A stretch of 64,000 nt of DNA from Corythucha ciliata. Taxonomy: Eukaryota; Arthropoda; Insecta; Hemiptera; Tingidae. A program made the translations under genes and the position numbers. Location: contig CM075939.1 in the NCBI GenBank assembly GCA_038030265.1, positions 15,729,253 to 15,793,252 of the forward strand. The letters run 5' to 3'. The number at the start of each line of letters is the position of its first letter. Within the stretch, counting starts at the first letter, position 1. Below, piece after piece: positions 22,481 to 34,768 of the stretch. The notes under the pieces are model-generated. The model was not told where the DNA came from. It worked only from the letters and a program-made list of their open reading frames with translations, and did not search any database.

Positions 22481-25400
22481 GAAATCATGTGAGCTGCATG
22501 CAGAAAATAAAATACCCCCCCCCCCTGAGCCCGCCCAATGTCACCCCGAGCCCGGAGCCCCAACTGCAGTAACGACGGCCCCGGTTGTGATTGACAAAGG
22601 GACAATTTTGACCGAGTGATGAGGTGACATTTGAAAGTTTGCTCAAAGTCGTTACTTCTTTTACCAGCGTATAGCAATTAGCGTCCATATGAATTAAATG
22701 AAAGGAGAAATTAAATATAGGATGGGGTAGGCGGAAGCAAGAAATCCCTTTCTCATCCCTTTACTAAAGATATAATCATTTTCAAAAAGCTGCACGAGAC
22801 GTGCTGAAAAGAGGGAGAGCTGGGCCTTTAAGATGGAATGAAGGACGAATTTATAAACAAAACGAAGAGGGGTTAGAGGCCCCCGTTATAGAATGATGAG
22901 AACTGAGAGGGGTAATGTTGATAATCCCAAAGTTAATAAGTGCTCATGTCAAATAATAATTAATTCCCTTTGTTTCCAGAGTTGTTATGCAGGGAGAATG
23001 CATTAGCGTCTCGTTTATACCACGTCTTAGTTTAATACTAAGCCCATCTTCTGTTTTCCCCTCGGATCTTCCATATCTCAGTGCCAAAAGTCGCTCTATC
23101 GTTGTTTTCTTCACTATAAAAGGGCTTTCCGGGAAAAACAGTTCAAGTCTTAGACAACGCATCTCTTCCCCGTTGTCACACTTCACTGACCACGTCATAG
23201 TTGAGATGTTCAAGAAAATACAAACAGTACTCACAAGATATATGTATTGTCGGGTCCTCTGAACCCACAACAAAGCATTTTTATCTGCTCTTAATAAGCA
23301 TCTTTAAAAGAAAAAACTAATCGGCTTAGACCCTTAAATAATTACGGAAAGAGCGCGCGGGATAAGTTTGCCTTACAAGGAATGGGTGGGGGCTGTTGTG
23401 GAAAGTTCGAACTAATGACAGGGTTTATTCGCATTTATTATGAAAAAAGAAAACAAAAAAATGACGATAATTAGTCGCTCTGATGTAGGACAGCATTATA
23501 TTCGCCCCTGTTTTTAAGAGTTTTGATCAAGATAAAGTTAGTGGGAGCCGGTGCTACTAGATCTATATTATTGATAAAGCACCAGTTAACATTGATGGAG
23601 TAAAAAAGGTTCCTGTTTTTTACACGCTACAGAAAAAAAATTAATTTACAGATGTTTTGCCACATCTTTTCAATCATTATTATTAATTATCTCTCCTGAT
23701 GAAATATATTTGAGAAGTTTTGCAATCGCTGTACTTTGGTTTTTGATTGAGTTGCGGGTCGTGTGTTTTACGTATTTGAGCTTTGGCGCGAATGCGTTAA
23801 CAGTAATAAACAATAAAAGCCCCCTCCACTTATACAAAATTTCGAAGAAATTCCGGTATAGAACATAAGTTTACCGTTATTTAGGTTTCTGAAGTTCCTA
23901 GGAATAAAAAAAAAGGGCATTGGATGAAAAAAAGGCCTTTAATTTACGATTTAATGAGTCTTGAGGTACTAAGCAAAAGAAGAGGAAAATGTTTTTCAAC
24001 TTGTTTACTCAAGAAAATGTGTTTGCCCCCAAGAGGATGAGAGAGATCCGAAAGCAAAAGAAAAGACTGCGAAGGGAGAGAAAGAGATGGTGGCAAGAAT
24101 CCTTCCTCCGGGATCTACTGTACAAACCCTTGAAAGTCCCCGCACTTTCTTTTTCTGCTCCCCCTCCCCTCATTCACAGAATGCCCCTCCCGTTCAAGAA
24201 CTTTCCATTTGCGTAGATCTAAAAGAAGTTCCTAAAAGTAAAACGACGGGAAAATGAAAATTCCCGTTTAATCTTGACCGTTTACACGCTGATTTGCGTG
24301 TTGTTTACTTCAATTCCAACTTCCCTGACATGTTGAATGAAAATTGTGAAAATTATTGTCACAGGCACATAAATCTCGTTAGACCTGTTTTAGAGACAAC
24401 GCTCTGAACGTAGAAAAAAAGTTTAATGGACCATTAATTGGAGCTCCAGGGGACCTCCACTATCTTTTCAAATAGTTTCTTATGAAGAAATAAACATTTT
24501 TAATTTATGAGCCGGAATTTGAACTATTCAGTTTAATGAAGTGAATTTCTTGACTCCTCCTGAACCACTCAAATTAACTTGTTTCCTTATTTACCGTATC
24601 ATTCTTTAACAGAAGAAAGAGAAAAAAGAAAAAGGTTTTAAAAAGATCCCTTTCGGTGGTCCGTTCGTGAGGTATAAGATTAGATAGACTCATTACGGCA
24701 TAAAAAACGGTTGGATGATGAGTATGAGAAGGGGAGAGGAGGTATCTTGATATTGGTTTTCACCCATCAGAGCTTTCTGATCTATCAGACCGTTCGACCC
24801 ATGCATAGCTTCCTCTCGAGGATTCCATTTCCATTGGATTCAAATTTAATTGAAACGCTTTTCATTCTGGTAAAGGGGGGGGGGAGGGTTGGAAGATGAA
24901 GGCAACAATATTTTCTGATGAGTGTTCCACGCAGCGAAAATGTAAGCTTGATTTTGCTATTACATATTTACATATAATTGATAACATTTAACATATACGC
25001 AAATTAAGGAAATGAAACAGCATTTCCCACTTCCCACAGTGACTCTTTCACACAAATTCACTTTCGCCTTCATCATTCGACTTCCCTTTATAATTCAAGA
25101 AGTACTGGTTTGCCCTTACTCCCCGACCAAATGACACAGAAGCACAAGATACCGATCTCGTGAATGAGAGAAAGCTCACTTGTCGTTTTGTAAAGGTCAA
25201 TTCGCCTCCGTGTATACTATGTTGAAATGCAAAAAAATCTACGACTGCAATCGAGTGATTAATCGACTTACTTGTAATTAAACTATAGCTGAGACGCAAT
25301 CCCATTGGTACGGAGAAGAAGAAATAATCGAGATATGTTATAAATAAATAAAACGGTAATTGCTTCAACTCCAGTCTTCCCAACCTTTTGCGACACTAAC

Positions 25401-25560
25401 AACCCCAAGAATAATAAAAAGTATTTCTTCATCATTTTGTCACCATCGAGGAAGAAGGCATTCCAGAAGTTCTTAGAAGTTCTCTGTAAGAGACGAATTC
25501 TATGGTACAGTGCGTTAAGTATCTTGGAAAATACAAATTTTTATTACAGTTTAACTATAT
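22480..25560. other. unique AT-rich intergenic DNA
   Basis: After the C-rich end of the array, no repeat family or gene is recognised. Open frames up to about 110 codons exist on both strands but overlap each other and carry no domain that I recognise. Confidence 0.5.
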
Positions 25561-25564
25561 ACGA

Positions 25565-26110
25565 GTATACGAAGTAGAGCAGCGCTGAAAAATGGCCTGA
25601 TAGGCTAATCACGACCTAAAATTGGCCGTTTGCTCCCTCAAACTGACTAACTGACTAAGAAGACGTGATCAAAATAACAGAACTGACAATGCGTGCCCCT
25701 GAAAATGGCTGAGCCGACCATTCGCTCTCGGAAAATGACTATAACGACGATTTGTGCCCCAAATAATAAACAAACTGAATATTCACGGCTACAAATATGG
25801 CAACGATAAACTGACCAATCGTTTCCGTACCCGCACTGAACAAGACCGTCTCTACCACACGAACTGATTGATCGAAAACTTGCTTCATTGGGCTATCACG
25901 TCCTAAACAAAACTGGCCAAATTTGTAACCTTAAAATGCCAATTGACGACTTTTAATGAATGCCCCATTGTCCAAGTTCTGAAAACAGTGCAGTGGGGTA
26001 GGTTTGTTGTCATTGTCAACACATTCGGCGACTCGTCATTCTGAAAATGAGTTAAACAAAATTAAGCATTCGAGCGAAAATTTACAAACTGCGAAGAAAA
26101 ACTGACGGAA
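25565..26110 (-). repeat. F3 minisatellite array, reversed
   Basis: Monomers of the type CTGAAAATGGCTGA followed by CGACCATTCGCTC are the reverse complement of the large F3 array at 43520-45640. Divergence is high and spacing about 30 bp. Confidence 0.65.
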
Positions 26111-26254
26111 ACCCAGTACGGCTGTCAGCCTGGCAGCCAGTGGTGGATCTAGGATTTCATCTTGGAAGGAGTTCAACCATAAATCTGATTTACTAATGAT
26201 TTTATTCTGTTGATTGTTTCAGCCACAAACTTGCCTGTAAGGAACCGTAAAATG

Positions 26255-26800
26255 TGTTTTCCCAATTTTAGTCGCAAATTATCTATCAATTTTAGCCGCG
26301 AATTAGTACCGAGTTTTCTCAAATTGATCCTCTATTTATCGTTTTTCTCAGTTTCAGCAGCGAACGGGTGCATTCTTGTCCACTTTAACCGCGATTTTTT
26401 TCAATATTAGCCACAATTGAGTATGAGTTCTTAGGTGTAACGTATTTTCAAATTTTAGCATTTTCCTTCTCATGCGGATTAGCGTTTTATTTCCATTTTA
26501 GCCGCAAGTTACCTCGTTTCCTCAGTTTTAGCCACGAATCAGCGGATTTTCTCGGAATGATCCACGAATAAGCGTTTTTTGTTTTTCATTTCATTTTAAC
26601 TGCAAATTATTTGTGAATTTCACCCGCGAATCTTTTTTATTTTATCATTTTATCACACTTCCCATTTTATCTGCGAATTATTTTCCCAATTTCAGATCAT
26701 TTCTTAATTTCAGCCGCGTAACACCCGGTTCCTCAATCTTAGCTGCAATAATTAGCGCATTAGTAGACGCCGTCGCAAGTGTATCAGCCCCGCGCACTCG
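26255..26800 (+). repeat. F1 array, forward
   Basis: About 18 diverged monomers with CAATTTTAGTCGC, CAATTTTAGCCGCGAATTAG, CATTTTAGCCGC and similar words. Confidence 0.75.
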
Positions 26801-26887
26801 AATTCCTTGACATGCCGAATTTTCTTTAATCCTCTTGACTTTCCTTACAATTTGCCTTCATTTTTACCTTTTATAAGTTGAACTGAA

Positions 26888-27115
26888 ACCTCGATAAGAC
26901 GAATTTTCTTAGGCACATGGACCAAAATATCCTCCCTCCTTTAACCTCTGTAAGTCGAAGTGCTGAGTACATCACCTCTATAACTCGAAGTTATCACATC
27001 GAAGAGGGGATTCAAAAGAGGGCTTCTAACTTGAGACCTCTATAACTCGAAATCGGTTATTCTAGGCCACGGTAACTCGAACCCCGGTTAGTTGAAGTAC
27101 TTGATAACTCGAATT
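26888..27115. repeat. repeated ACCTCTATAACTCGAA words
   Basis: Six variants of CCTCTATAACTCGAA occur at irregular spacing (about 26888, 26944, 26974, 27037, 27069 and 27101). Words of this kind resemble the ends of pogo/Tigger transposons, so this may be a collapsed stack of such ends. I see no clean inverted repeat or TA duplication. Confidence 0.4.
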
Positions 27116-27289
27116 TCTTCATTTATCCGTGGGGTGTGGAGAAACCCCAAAATATTGGTAAATTTGGAGCATTACAATGGTTACTGGTTAGAGCTTTCTG
27201 TGGTTAAACTTTCTTTGAATTTATAGCCAGAAGGTGCAGTTGCCCTTCCCTAGACTTGAAGGCACGCAGACTTAGTGGGGCAGCTACCC

Positions 27290-28000
27290 GCTCCCAGATA
27301 CCATCAATAAGTTGAAATCCATCAGGATCACCTCATTTCGTATGACCAAAATGTTCGCAGGTCTGGCTCAGCAATAAACAAATTTCCGACGAATACCAAT
27401 TATTTTGGGCTGAAAACCCAATTTTACGGAGGTGGCCTAATTCAATAGCCACTTTTGTGATATCCTCATATTATAAAGCCATATTTGCAGCTCTGGCTCA
27501 CTAAAAAAACCAATTTCTCATATTTCGATCACTAAGTCACCAATTTTACTGATTTTTCTCGTCGAAAAATTAGCTATTTTGCTGGAATTGGCTCACTGAA
27601 AAATGAATTTCTCAGCTATATCACTCTCCAAAAACACAATTTTGCTGATTTTTTTTAACCGGTCGAACCAATTTCACGGTGCGCTAAAAATAAAAAAAAA
27701 ATAAAAACTACATTTATCGGAGTTCACACCCTAAAACACCAATTTTTCTCATTTTTCTCCCACTACAAAAACACCAAAAACATTTTCGGATCTGATGTAC
27801 ATCTCCGATTTGGCTCACTGAGCAACCAGTTTCAGGGATTTTTGTTGCCGGTAAACTAATATCGTTGGGTGGGCTAATTCAGATTGGTCTCCATATAGGT
27901 CCACCTACCGAAATTTATTTGCCAGTAGCAACGAAAATCTCCGAAATTGGTTTTTCAGTGAGCAAAATCAGAGAAATTTACGCTCCAAATGCCACGCTCA
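27290..28000 (-). repeat. F2 array, reversed
   Basis: Monomers such as TTTGGCTCACTGA followed by CAATTTC are the reverse complement of the F2 unit (GAAATTGG, then TTTTTGAATGAGCCAA). From about 27900 the array degrades into TTCAGTGAGCAAAATC and GCCACGC-type words. Confidence 0.65.
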
Positions 28001-28639
28001 GGGAAAAATTTAAGCGAAACGCCTCGCCAAGGGAAAACTTTCAGTAATACGTCGCACATTGTGAGGGAAAAACTCTTTTGAAAGGCCGCGGCACTCACAG
28101 TTTAATAACTAATTTGCGAAATTTAGCAAAATGCCCCACACACACACTCACGATAATCGCCACTTTCAAGGCAAAATTTACGAGAAATGCCACGCCAAGG
28201 ACAAAATTTATGCTAACGCCTTACCGAAGGCAATTTTATGGTGGCATTGTCCTTTTCAAGAAAAAACTTGTCAGTTTCACGAAGACATCGTCAATTTCTA
28301 AATCTCTGTTCTGTCTGTTATATGAGAATACTTTGCAGTGTGATGTGATTTTAGGAGGAAATTTCCTCAATAAAATGAGTTGGGGGGGGGTCGGTTTCAT
28401 GAAGAAATTTTAATTATTTCACAAGGAAATTGCCATTTTTGAAGGGATTTTCAATTTAATAAGGAAATTTGAATAGAAAATTGTGAAATTCAGAAGGAAA
28501 TCGGGGTGGTGGCGGGAACGGGCTATGGGCTATGGCCCCCTCCTTAAGATGACTCTAGACCCACGACTGTCATTGTTGCGCTACTGACTTTGAAAACAAA
28601 AACCAAAAGAAGAATCGGGGGCCCCCCTTGACGCGAGGC

Positions 28640-28675
28640 CCAGGCCCGTCGGGCCCTCGCCTAAAGACGACACTG
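28640..28675 (-). repeat. isolated hAT-type terminus
   Basis: The minus strand reads CAGTGTCGTCTTTAGGCGAG followed by GGCCCGACGGGCC. The plus-strand sequence CAGTGCCGCATTAAGACTGC at 48971 is similar. No partner or duplication found. Confidence 0.4.
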
Positions 28676-28779
28676 GCTTTTTGAAAGAAAATCAGTTCTG
28701 TGTGTTTGGTTTTTTAAAAACCATTAATTTCACGTGGAATCGGACACGCTAGAGACAAATTTAGTGGGATCGCCTCCCC

Positions 28780-28995
28780 AAGGATGGGATGGGCCTCTCT
28801 ATATCAATTTTGCGAGGTGCTAACTCTCTGAAAAACGAAATTCGGCTCGTTCAAATAGCCAATATCTCTGGTTCGATTAATTGAAAAAAAATCAATTTCA
28901 AGGGCTTCGCTCTTTCAAACATCACGTCATGTGGCACTTACAGAAACCTTCCTGGGTTTGGCTCATTTAAAAAAGACATTTTGTGGAATTGGTCC
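28780..28995 (-). repeat. short F2 array, reversed
   Basis: A few diverged F2 monomers in minus orientation, ending at a TA microsatellite. Confidence 0.5.
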
Positions 28996-29012
28996 TATAT
29001 ATATATATATAT
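28996..29012. repeat. TA microsatellite
   Basis: Seven to eight TA units at the edge of the F2 patch. Confidence 0.85.
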
Positions 29013-31880
29013 TAAGAGATAAACGGTTCATTCCCTATACATTTTATAGTTTTTATTCGGTAAATAAGACGCATATTATTCCGTCCACCTATTTTATTCA
29101 TTAAGCAACGAAGCTGTCACGCCTATTAATTTATAGAGTGCGTTATTATAGTTTAGGTTAATTCGTTCGAGAATTTACATCAGGTCATTTTCCCATGTAA
29201 CACACAAATACAACAACGGTCAAACCAACTGTTATGAAATATACAAGTCTCATTCGAGACTCCGGCACCACCCCACCTTCTCCAACCATCGTACACCTCT
29301 GAAAGCCCATTTCATTCTGCGAACACCTTTCTCACAATGACATATGACCAGTTTGGTTTTATGTTAATTCAACAAGTCGAGAGAGATGTATCAATTACGA
29401 TGGAAATGTTCGATAGACGAATGAGATATACCGGTTGTATGTGCGATATTATAGTATGAGTAATGGCAGAGGAGGGGGAGTGGGGATTCTTCAAGATGTC
29501 GTTGCTTCGGCAACGACCTTCACCTCCCCCCCTTTCCATCATCGACATCATGCTTGTATTGCTGAAAAAGAAAATGATAATAAAAAAGAAAAGAGAAAAA
29601 GATTAACTGCTCCAGGATGCTGATAAATCTCAATAGGCTATATGACAAACGGCGATTAATTTTTCTTTTCGCCTCAACAGCCTCGTAGGCGTGGACGGCA
29701 TTAATTTTTGTCTGAATGTTATGAAAACGATATCTTGTAAAAAATTTAAAAATGTAGGCAAGCTTATTTCAAAACATTAAACGAGAAAAATCAGGCGGTA
29801 CACTTTATTGCACTTACCCCGCACTCGCCATTAAGTGAAGAACTTTTTTTTAGTCGCTTCTTAGATAGTGCGGTTAAAGTGGCCAATAATTTTTCAGGCT
29901 TGGGTGTAGACTCGTATGGTACTCCCATTAGATCCCCCTAAGTAGATCCATCTCCCCCACCCCTCACCACCATTACAACTCTCCTCTTTGAAATTGTCTG
30001 TGCAGCAGGATGTATCACCAGTAAGAAAAGAAGAACAAACAAAAAAGTGCTACCTTTAATGGACAATACCAGTCTGATTGGAAAACAAGAAATTGTTTTG
30101 AGAAACAAAGATGTGACAACGAGAGTGGAAAGGAAGATGAGTACGATGTGTCACAGTGCGGGGAGGGGGGTTGACACGCGATGAGTTATTGACTTGGCTT
30201 TCTTGATCTTTTATATATGAAATGGTCCCCCATAAAGAGGGGAAAACGAGCAGAAAAGGAGTTTATGTGGTGGAGGAGGGCTTGAAGAGGGACAGCCAAG
30301 AATGGATAAACGTTGGAGAAATAACAAATGATAATTAGGGCTTTGCTGGTAAGACTTTGAAAAGAATGAAACGGAGGGGAAAACTGTTGAGACTGATGGG
30401 AAAAGAAGAAACACCTAAAAAAGAAGCCAGAAAAAGATAAAAATGACTGGTGTAGTGATTACGTTCACTTCTCAATTAAGATTTTGTTTGGTTTGGTTTA
30501 CGCGCAAGTGTCGTCTCCGTCCCCAACCAAACGACCATATAAATTACTGGGAATAAATTACATTTGCGCACTTTTTGATACCTACTTCAAAAAAGAAAGA
30601 AAGGCAACATTCGACTCATTCAAAGTCATTAGTTTGTGATCACTAATGGTATAAAGCAGCGGTGCGGAGTATAGAGGAGATTGGCCCTCAAGGAAGGCTC
30701 TTCGAAAAAGAGAAGTATATAAATTTCACCCTAACGAGTTATTATTTATAGCGGAGATTTCGGGAAGAAGTTGTTGCACCCCAGCATGGGGCTCCGGGCT
30801 TTATGTAACAACCTTTTGTAAGTTACCGACTTGACTTAAAAATATCCTGGTCATAATCGTTAAGAGAGAAGCAAAGACAAAAGGAAATGCGAGAAGGTGT
30901 ATGCGATGCCGTGAGTCCCTTTTCGTTCAAGATGATGCTCAAGGAACGCCATATAATGGAGGGGGGGGGGAATACAATAAATTAGGTACTTAATAATAAT
31001 GGCGTACAATAACAAACTTTCTTACTGCAATGAATTAACCGTGTCGAGCAAGGAAACTTGAATCAGTTCACTTCGAGTGCAGTTCATAAGGAAACCGTGA
31101 GGAATCTCCGGAATTTGTTGGGCTGTCAGAGAGAAAATGATTAAGTATTAATTTAATGAATGAAACAAAAACTACAATAACTAAAAAAACACGTCTAATC
31201 ATTATAGCCATTTTATAATTATATGTACTAATGCTTCATTCAAGAATCTTTGAGTACATTCATCATCTAGCTAATTTACAAGAAAAAACGCCTTGTGGAT
31301 TAACAGCGAAGCTGTTCGAAAAAGTTTGTCCAACGTGGGAGAAAATATCGTTTAAATATTGCAATGGAACCGCGCAAGTTGATAACAGTAAAAAGCCCTC
31401 GAGGGCGCCGTGTGCTACACCTCGTTTTCTCCACCATCACTCCCACTGTCATTGCCCGCAACTCCTTATATAAATTACGTGAACAGGTAATAACAAGACA
31501 AGCTTCCAAGCCTACAAATCAACCTGTCTCACTTACTGCGGGGGTTGGTTTTTCAAGATTATTGTCCCTGTGCATGAGGGCTTCTGTTGAGGGTTATGGC
31601 AGGAAAAAAACAAAACAAAACAAAAATTGACAAAACATTCCCAAAAAATGGTAATCACAGCAACTGGTTGGCCATGAAAATATCATCCAGTTGATTTGCC
31701 CGAAAACAAACACTTTAGCCCTGTGTGCTTCACTGACCAAAGGAAAGAGGTTGCCAAAACTGACAGCTAACCAAACCGCAAATAGTTCCCCTTGATGTAG
31801 GGGTGGGCACGAGCAGCCTCAATGGAAAAGATGTCAGATGCTATGTTGCCTATGCAGGCGACAGGTCAAACGGATCACTT
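29013..31880. other. unique AT-rich intergenic DNA
   Basis: No gene, tRNA or array is recognised. Short frames on both strands lack motifs. A poly-G tract lies at about 30960-30970. Confidence 0.5.
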
Positions 31881-31904
31881 CAATGGGGCAACCACGCGAA
31901 ATTG

Positions 31905-32090
31905 AGTTTTGAGCGAGCCAAAACCCGCGGAAATAGATTTTCAGGTACGAAATGAGTGAAATTTTGATTTTGGAATAGACCATCTCCGCTCATAATTGAT
32001 TTTTTTTTTTTTTTTTTTTTTTTTTTAGCAAGATCCACAAATATGAGTTTTGGCGAGATAAATCCACGAAATTATGGCGTTTTCCATTTG
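31905..32090 (+). repeat. short F2 array with 27-bp T tract
   Basis: Forward F2 monomers (GCGAAATTGAGTTTTGAGCG, AGCCAAAACCCGCGG) are split by a run of T from 32000 to 32026. Confidence 0.6.
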
Positions 32091-32344
32091 CATACAATTC
32101 ATGTCTTCACAGGGCCGGCCAGCCTTTTTTGGTCGTGGGCCCTAAACCTGGATGTAAGAACTCAGGCGGGCGACCCATCCTCGCTCCCACACTCGCTCAC
32201 AACACTTTCATCGTAGCAAAAGGCCGAGACGCTCTGAATAAAATGCTTTTCAATAACTTCAACAACTTTAGTTAACGAAAGTATATAATATGTAAAACCG
32301 TCTTCCATTTGCTAAAAAATGTGCCCCGAGGGAAATCATTGCAG

Positions 32345-32861
32345 TGCCGCCTGCCTTTTTTCTCATTTAGCCGTGGATTAGCGATTTTGTTCTTTTTTAG
32401 CCACAAAGTTACCTTCTGAAGCCGAGAATTGGATTTTCTCCATTTCAACCGCGAATTAGCGTTTTTCCCACACTTCAGCTCTTCTTCACAACTTTAACGG
32501 TGAATTAGCGATTACTAAAGAGATTTTGCAACCAGTCCCGTAAACGCTAAAGTTAATTTTTGTGTACGCGTTGCTAGGGTGGTAAACAATTCGTTGGTTG
32601 AAATGTGAATTGCGTTAACGTTAGCGTTAGCGGAGCTGTTTGCAAAATCTCTCTATTATCCATTTTAGCTGGAAATAAACGATTTTCTCCACTTTATCCC
32701 TGAATTCGTGATTTTAGCCGCTAAACAGCTGTTTCCGCCCTCCCCCCCCCCGAATTAGAGATTTTTTCACTCTAGCTAAAAATTAGCGCATTTTCTCAGA
32801 TTAAGCCACGAACAACATTAACTGGCCGCTCTAAATAAACCGAGAATTTATGTTGTCATAA
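32345..32861 (+). repeat. F1 array, forward, duplicated block
   Basis: This block is a paralogue of 35640-35995. Both share the order AGCCACAAAGTT, TTCAGCTCTTCTTCACAACT, TTTAACGGTGAATT, CCCTGAATTCGTGATTTTAG, AGCCGCTAAA, then TCGAGAATTTATGTTGTC or its close variant. The paralogue lacks MITE-B and lacks the GC-rich insertion, so both are later insertions here. Confidence 0.85.
32513..32658. mobile_element. MITE-B, complete copy
   Basis: A 142-bp element (32515-32656) has ~40-bp imperfect terminal inverted repeats: the left end CTAAAGAGATTTTGCAACCA matches the inverted right end ATAGAGAGATTTTGCAAACA. The arms also share CGCTAA and GTTAA words. It is flanked by TA on both sides (or TTA). The paralogous array at about 35780 shows the uninterrupted site GCGATTATTACACATTTT. 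TA duplications fit Tc1/mariner-type MITEs. Non-coding. Confidence 0.85.
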
Positions 32862-33046
32862 TTTGACGTCGGGCAATTAATTACGCTATAAATTAATTAT
32901 ATAAGTCGCCCCTCCCAGGGAAAAAATTTTTCACGGCATCCCTACAGAAAAAAAAAGGGAGCCCTTCAGGTGGGGGAGAAAGTGGAAAGGGATTCACCCA
33001 ACACCCAACGGTCAACCCACTGAGCCACCCGAGCGGGTGGGAGTGG

Positions 33047-33490
33047 GTGGAATCCACCCACCGACTATATAACCCGAGCGCCGGCACTCCAAAAATCACT
33101 TCAAGTCAAGAAGTCAAAAGGGAAACACCCCTTCAACCTGGACCAGCTCTTCAGCCTGCGAACGGACGACTCGACTGGGATACAGTGCGACACTCCAGCA
33201 GCTTCGAAGACTGGGAACTCCAGAACACTTCATGTCAAGAAGTCAAACGGGAAACACCCCAGCAACCTGGACCAGATCTTCAGCCTGCAATTGGACTACT
33301 CGACTGGGAAACAGTACGACCCTCCAGCGGCTTCAACGACTGGGAACTCCAAGACGATCCGGAAGTACAACAGCGACGACGCCGTCTTCCCGAAGCGAAG
33401 GATCGCTCACCAACAATCACGCCGTACGGGAAAACGTCCAGCGGTCAATTGAGACGACTCTTGACCGTTCGTGACGTCACACCCTACTAA
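33047..33490 (+). CDS. possible small ORF with two 43-residue repeats
   Basis: A 147-codon frame starts 18 bp upstream of the TATA-like box and contains two consecutive 43-residue repeats: SSQEVKRETPLQPG with WELQNT at its end, and SCQEVKRETPQQPG with WELQDD. The 129-bp period is a multiple of three, so the frame survives the duplication. The C-terminus is basic (QRRRRLPEAKDRS). No signal peptide, membrane segment or known domain is seen. Differences between the repeats include many amino-acid changes, which argues against strong protein constraint. It may be chance within the GC-rich insertion. Confidence 0.2.
   Translation: MESTHRLYNPSAGTPKITSSQEVKRETPLQPGPALQPANGRLDWDTVRHSSSFEDWELQNTSCQEVKRETPQQPGPDLQPAIGLLDWETVRPSSGFNDWELQDDPEVQQRRRRLPEAKDRSPTITPYGKTSSGQLRRLLTVRDVTPY
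33064..33072 (+). promoter_or_regulatory. TATA-like box in the GC-rich insertion
   Basis: CTATATAAC lies in an otherwise GC-rich context, 3' of an inverted pair GAGTGGGTGGAATCCACCCA. It would suit a Pol II promoter in the U3 region of an LTR. No start site or other motif confirms it. Confidence 0.35.
33104..33362 (+). repeat. two 129-bp tandem repeats
   Basis: GTCAAGAAGTCAAA at 33105 recurs at 33234, and the two units stay alignable without gaps to GACTGGGAACTCCA. Identity is roughly 85%. Confidence 0.8.
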
Positions 33491-33610
33491 GGCATCCACG
33501 GGCAAAGCCTATTGGGAACCTTTCCGACCCTTCAGTGATTCGATCCTGACCGGTTGGTATAAGGCTGACCCTGACTGAGGCCTCTTATTCTGTTTTTTTT
33601 TACCAGTGGG

Positions 33611-34768
33611 ACGGATAACCTTACGGGAACCTTCCAAGCTCTACTCCGTTGAGAAGACTCCGGACGCTTGTTGAAGTGGAAACCCTATTGTGGATTAAAC
33701 CGCCCCTGGTTCAAGTCGTCATACGCCTGACGCATATATACACTCGGACCGGCAGGATAACCTTACGGGAACCTTCCAAGCTCTACTCCGTTGAGAAGAC
33801 TCCGGATGCTTGTTGAAGCGGAAACCCTATTGTGGCCCTGACCCCCGATCGGCATCCGTGCCTAAACCGTAGAGAAGACTCCGGTTATCCTTTTTATTCA
33901 CTCCCTTAACCTTGGTGGAGCTTGATTGATACTACGGGGCTTAGCGACACTTGTGTCTGCCCCAGAATTCATCGAGTAAAACCGCTCCCGTCCGAACCTT
34001 TCCCTATCCTTGCCGAACTCGGCGAAGAGGACGCAGCGGACAACACCAAGGGACGCTAACGGACCGTTAGCCCAACAGGCTACCCATAGCCAGTGTATTT
34101 TCTTTTTTTTCGACCAGTGGTGCGGATAACCTTTCGGGACCCTTCCAAGCTCTACTCCGTTGAGAAGACTCCGGACGCTTGTTGAAGTGGACACCCTATT
34201 GTGGATTAAACCGCCCCTGGCCCAAGTCGTCCTAACCCGGACGCATAAATTCAGCAAATCGGACGGATAACCTTTCGGGAACCTTCCAAGTTCGACATAT
34301 CCGTTGAGAAGACTCCGGACACTTGTTGAAGGGAAACCCTATTGGGGATTATACCGTCATTTCTTTTTTTAAAAGTCGTCCTAACCCGGACGCATAAATT
34401 CAGCAAATCGGACGGATAACCTTTCGGGAACCTTCCAAGTTCGACATATCCGTTGAGAAGACTCCGGACACTTGTTGAAGGGAAACCCTATTGGGGATTA
34501 TACCGTCACTGTTAAAGTCGTCATTCACTTGACGCATATCCAAACCGGACCGGCAGGGTGACCTTGCGGGAACCTTCCAAGTCCGACACATCCGTTGAGA
34601 AGACTCCGGACGCTTGTTGAAGGGAAACCCTATTGTGGACCTGACCACCGGTAGGCATTCGTGCCAGACCGTTCCTGTCCAAACCTTTCCCGGTCCTTGC
34701 CGAACCCGGCGAAGAAGACACTACGGACAGCACCAAAGGACGCTAACGGACTGTTAGCCCGACAAGAG
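33611..34768 (+). repeat. higher-order GC-rich repeats, six units
   Basis: Units begin with GGATAACCTT(A/T)CGGGA at about 33613, 33755, 34133, 34265, 34413 and, as GGGTGACCTTGCGGGAACC, 34556. Each contains CCTTCCAAG, CCGTTGAGAAGACTCCGGA and TTGTTGAAG, then CCCTATTG. The units at 34265 and 34413 are identical for about 100 bp. A second module with CCTTGCCGAAC, GGCGAAGA and GGACGCTAACGGAC occurs at 33979-34082 and 34668-34768. The frame at 34661-35212 merely crosses this and the following array. Confidence 0.85.

Larger units (their letters stand above)
26138..28569. mobile_element. array block between hAT-like ends
   Basis: The left end reads CAGTGGTGGATCTAGGATTT and the right end, on the minus strand, CAGTCGTGGGTCTAGAGTCA; both continue with a purine-rich AAGGAG segment. 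Between them lie a forward F1 array (26255-26800), a patch of CTCTATAACTCGAA words (26888-27115) and a reversed F2 array (27290-28000). The flanking 8 bp do not match, so the two ends may belong to different insertions. Confidence 0.45.

Noticed and set aside
31999..32026. Poly-T run as a LINE or SINE tail
   Set aside because: No element body, polyadenylation signal or target duplication is visible next to it; it sits within F2 monomers as a slippage tract.
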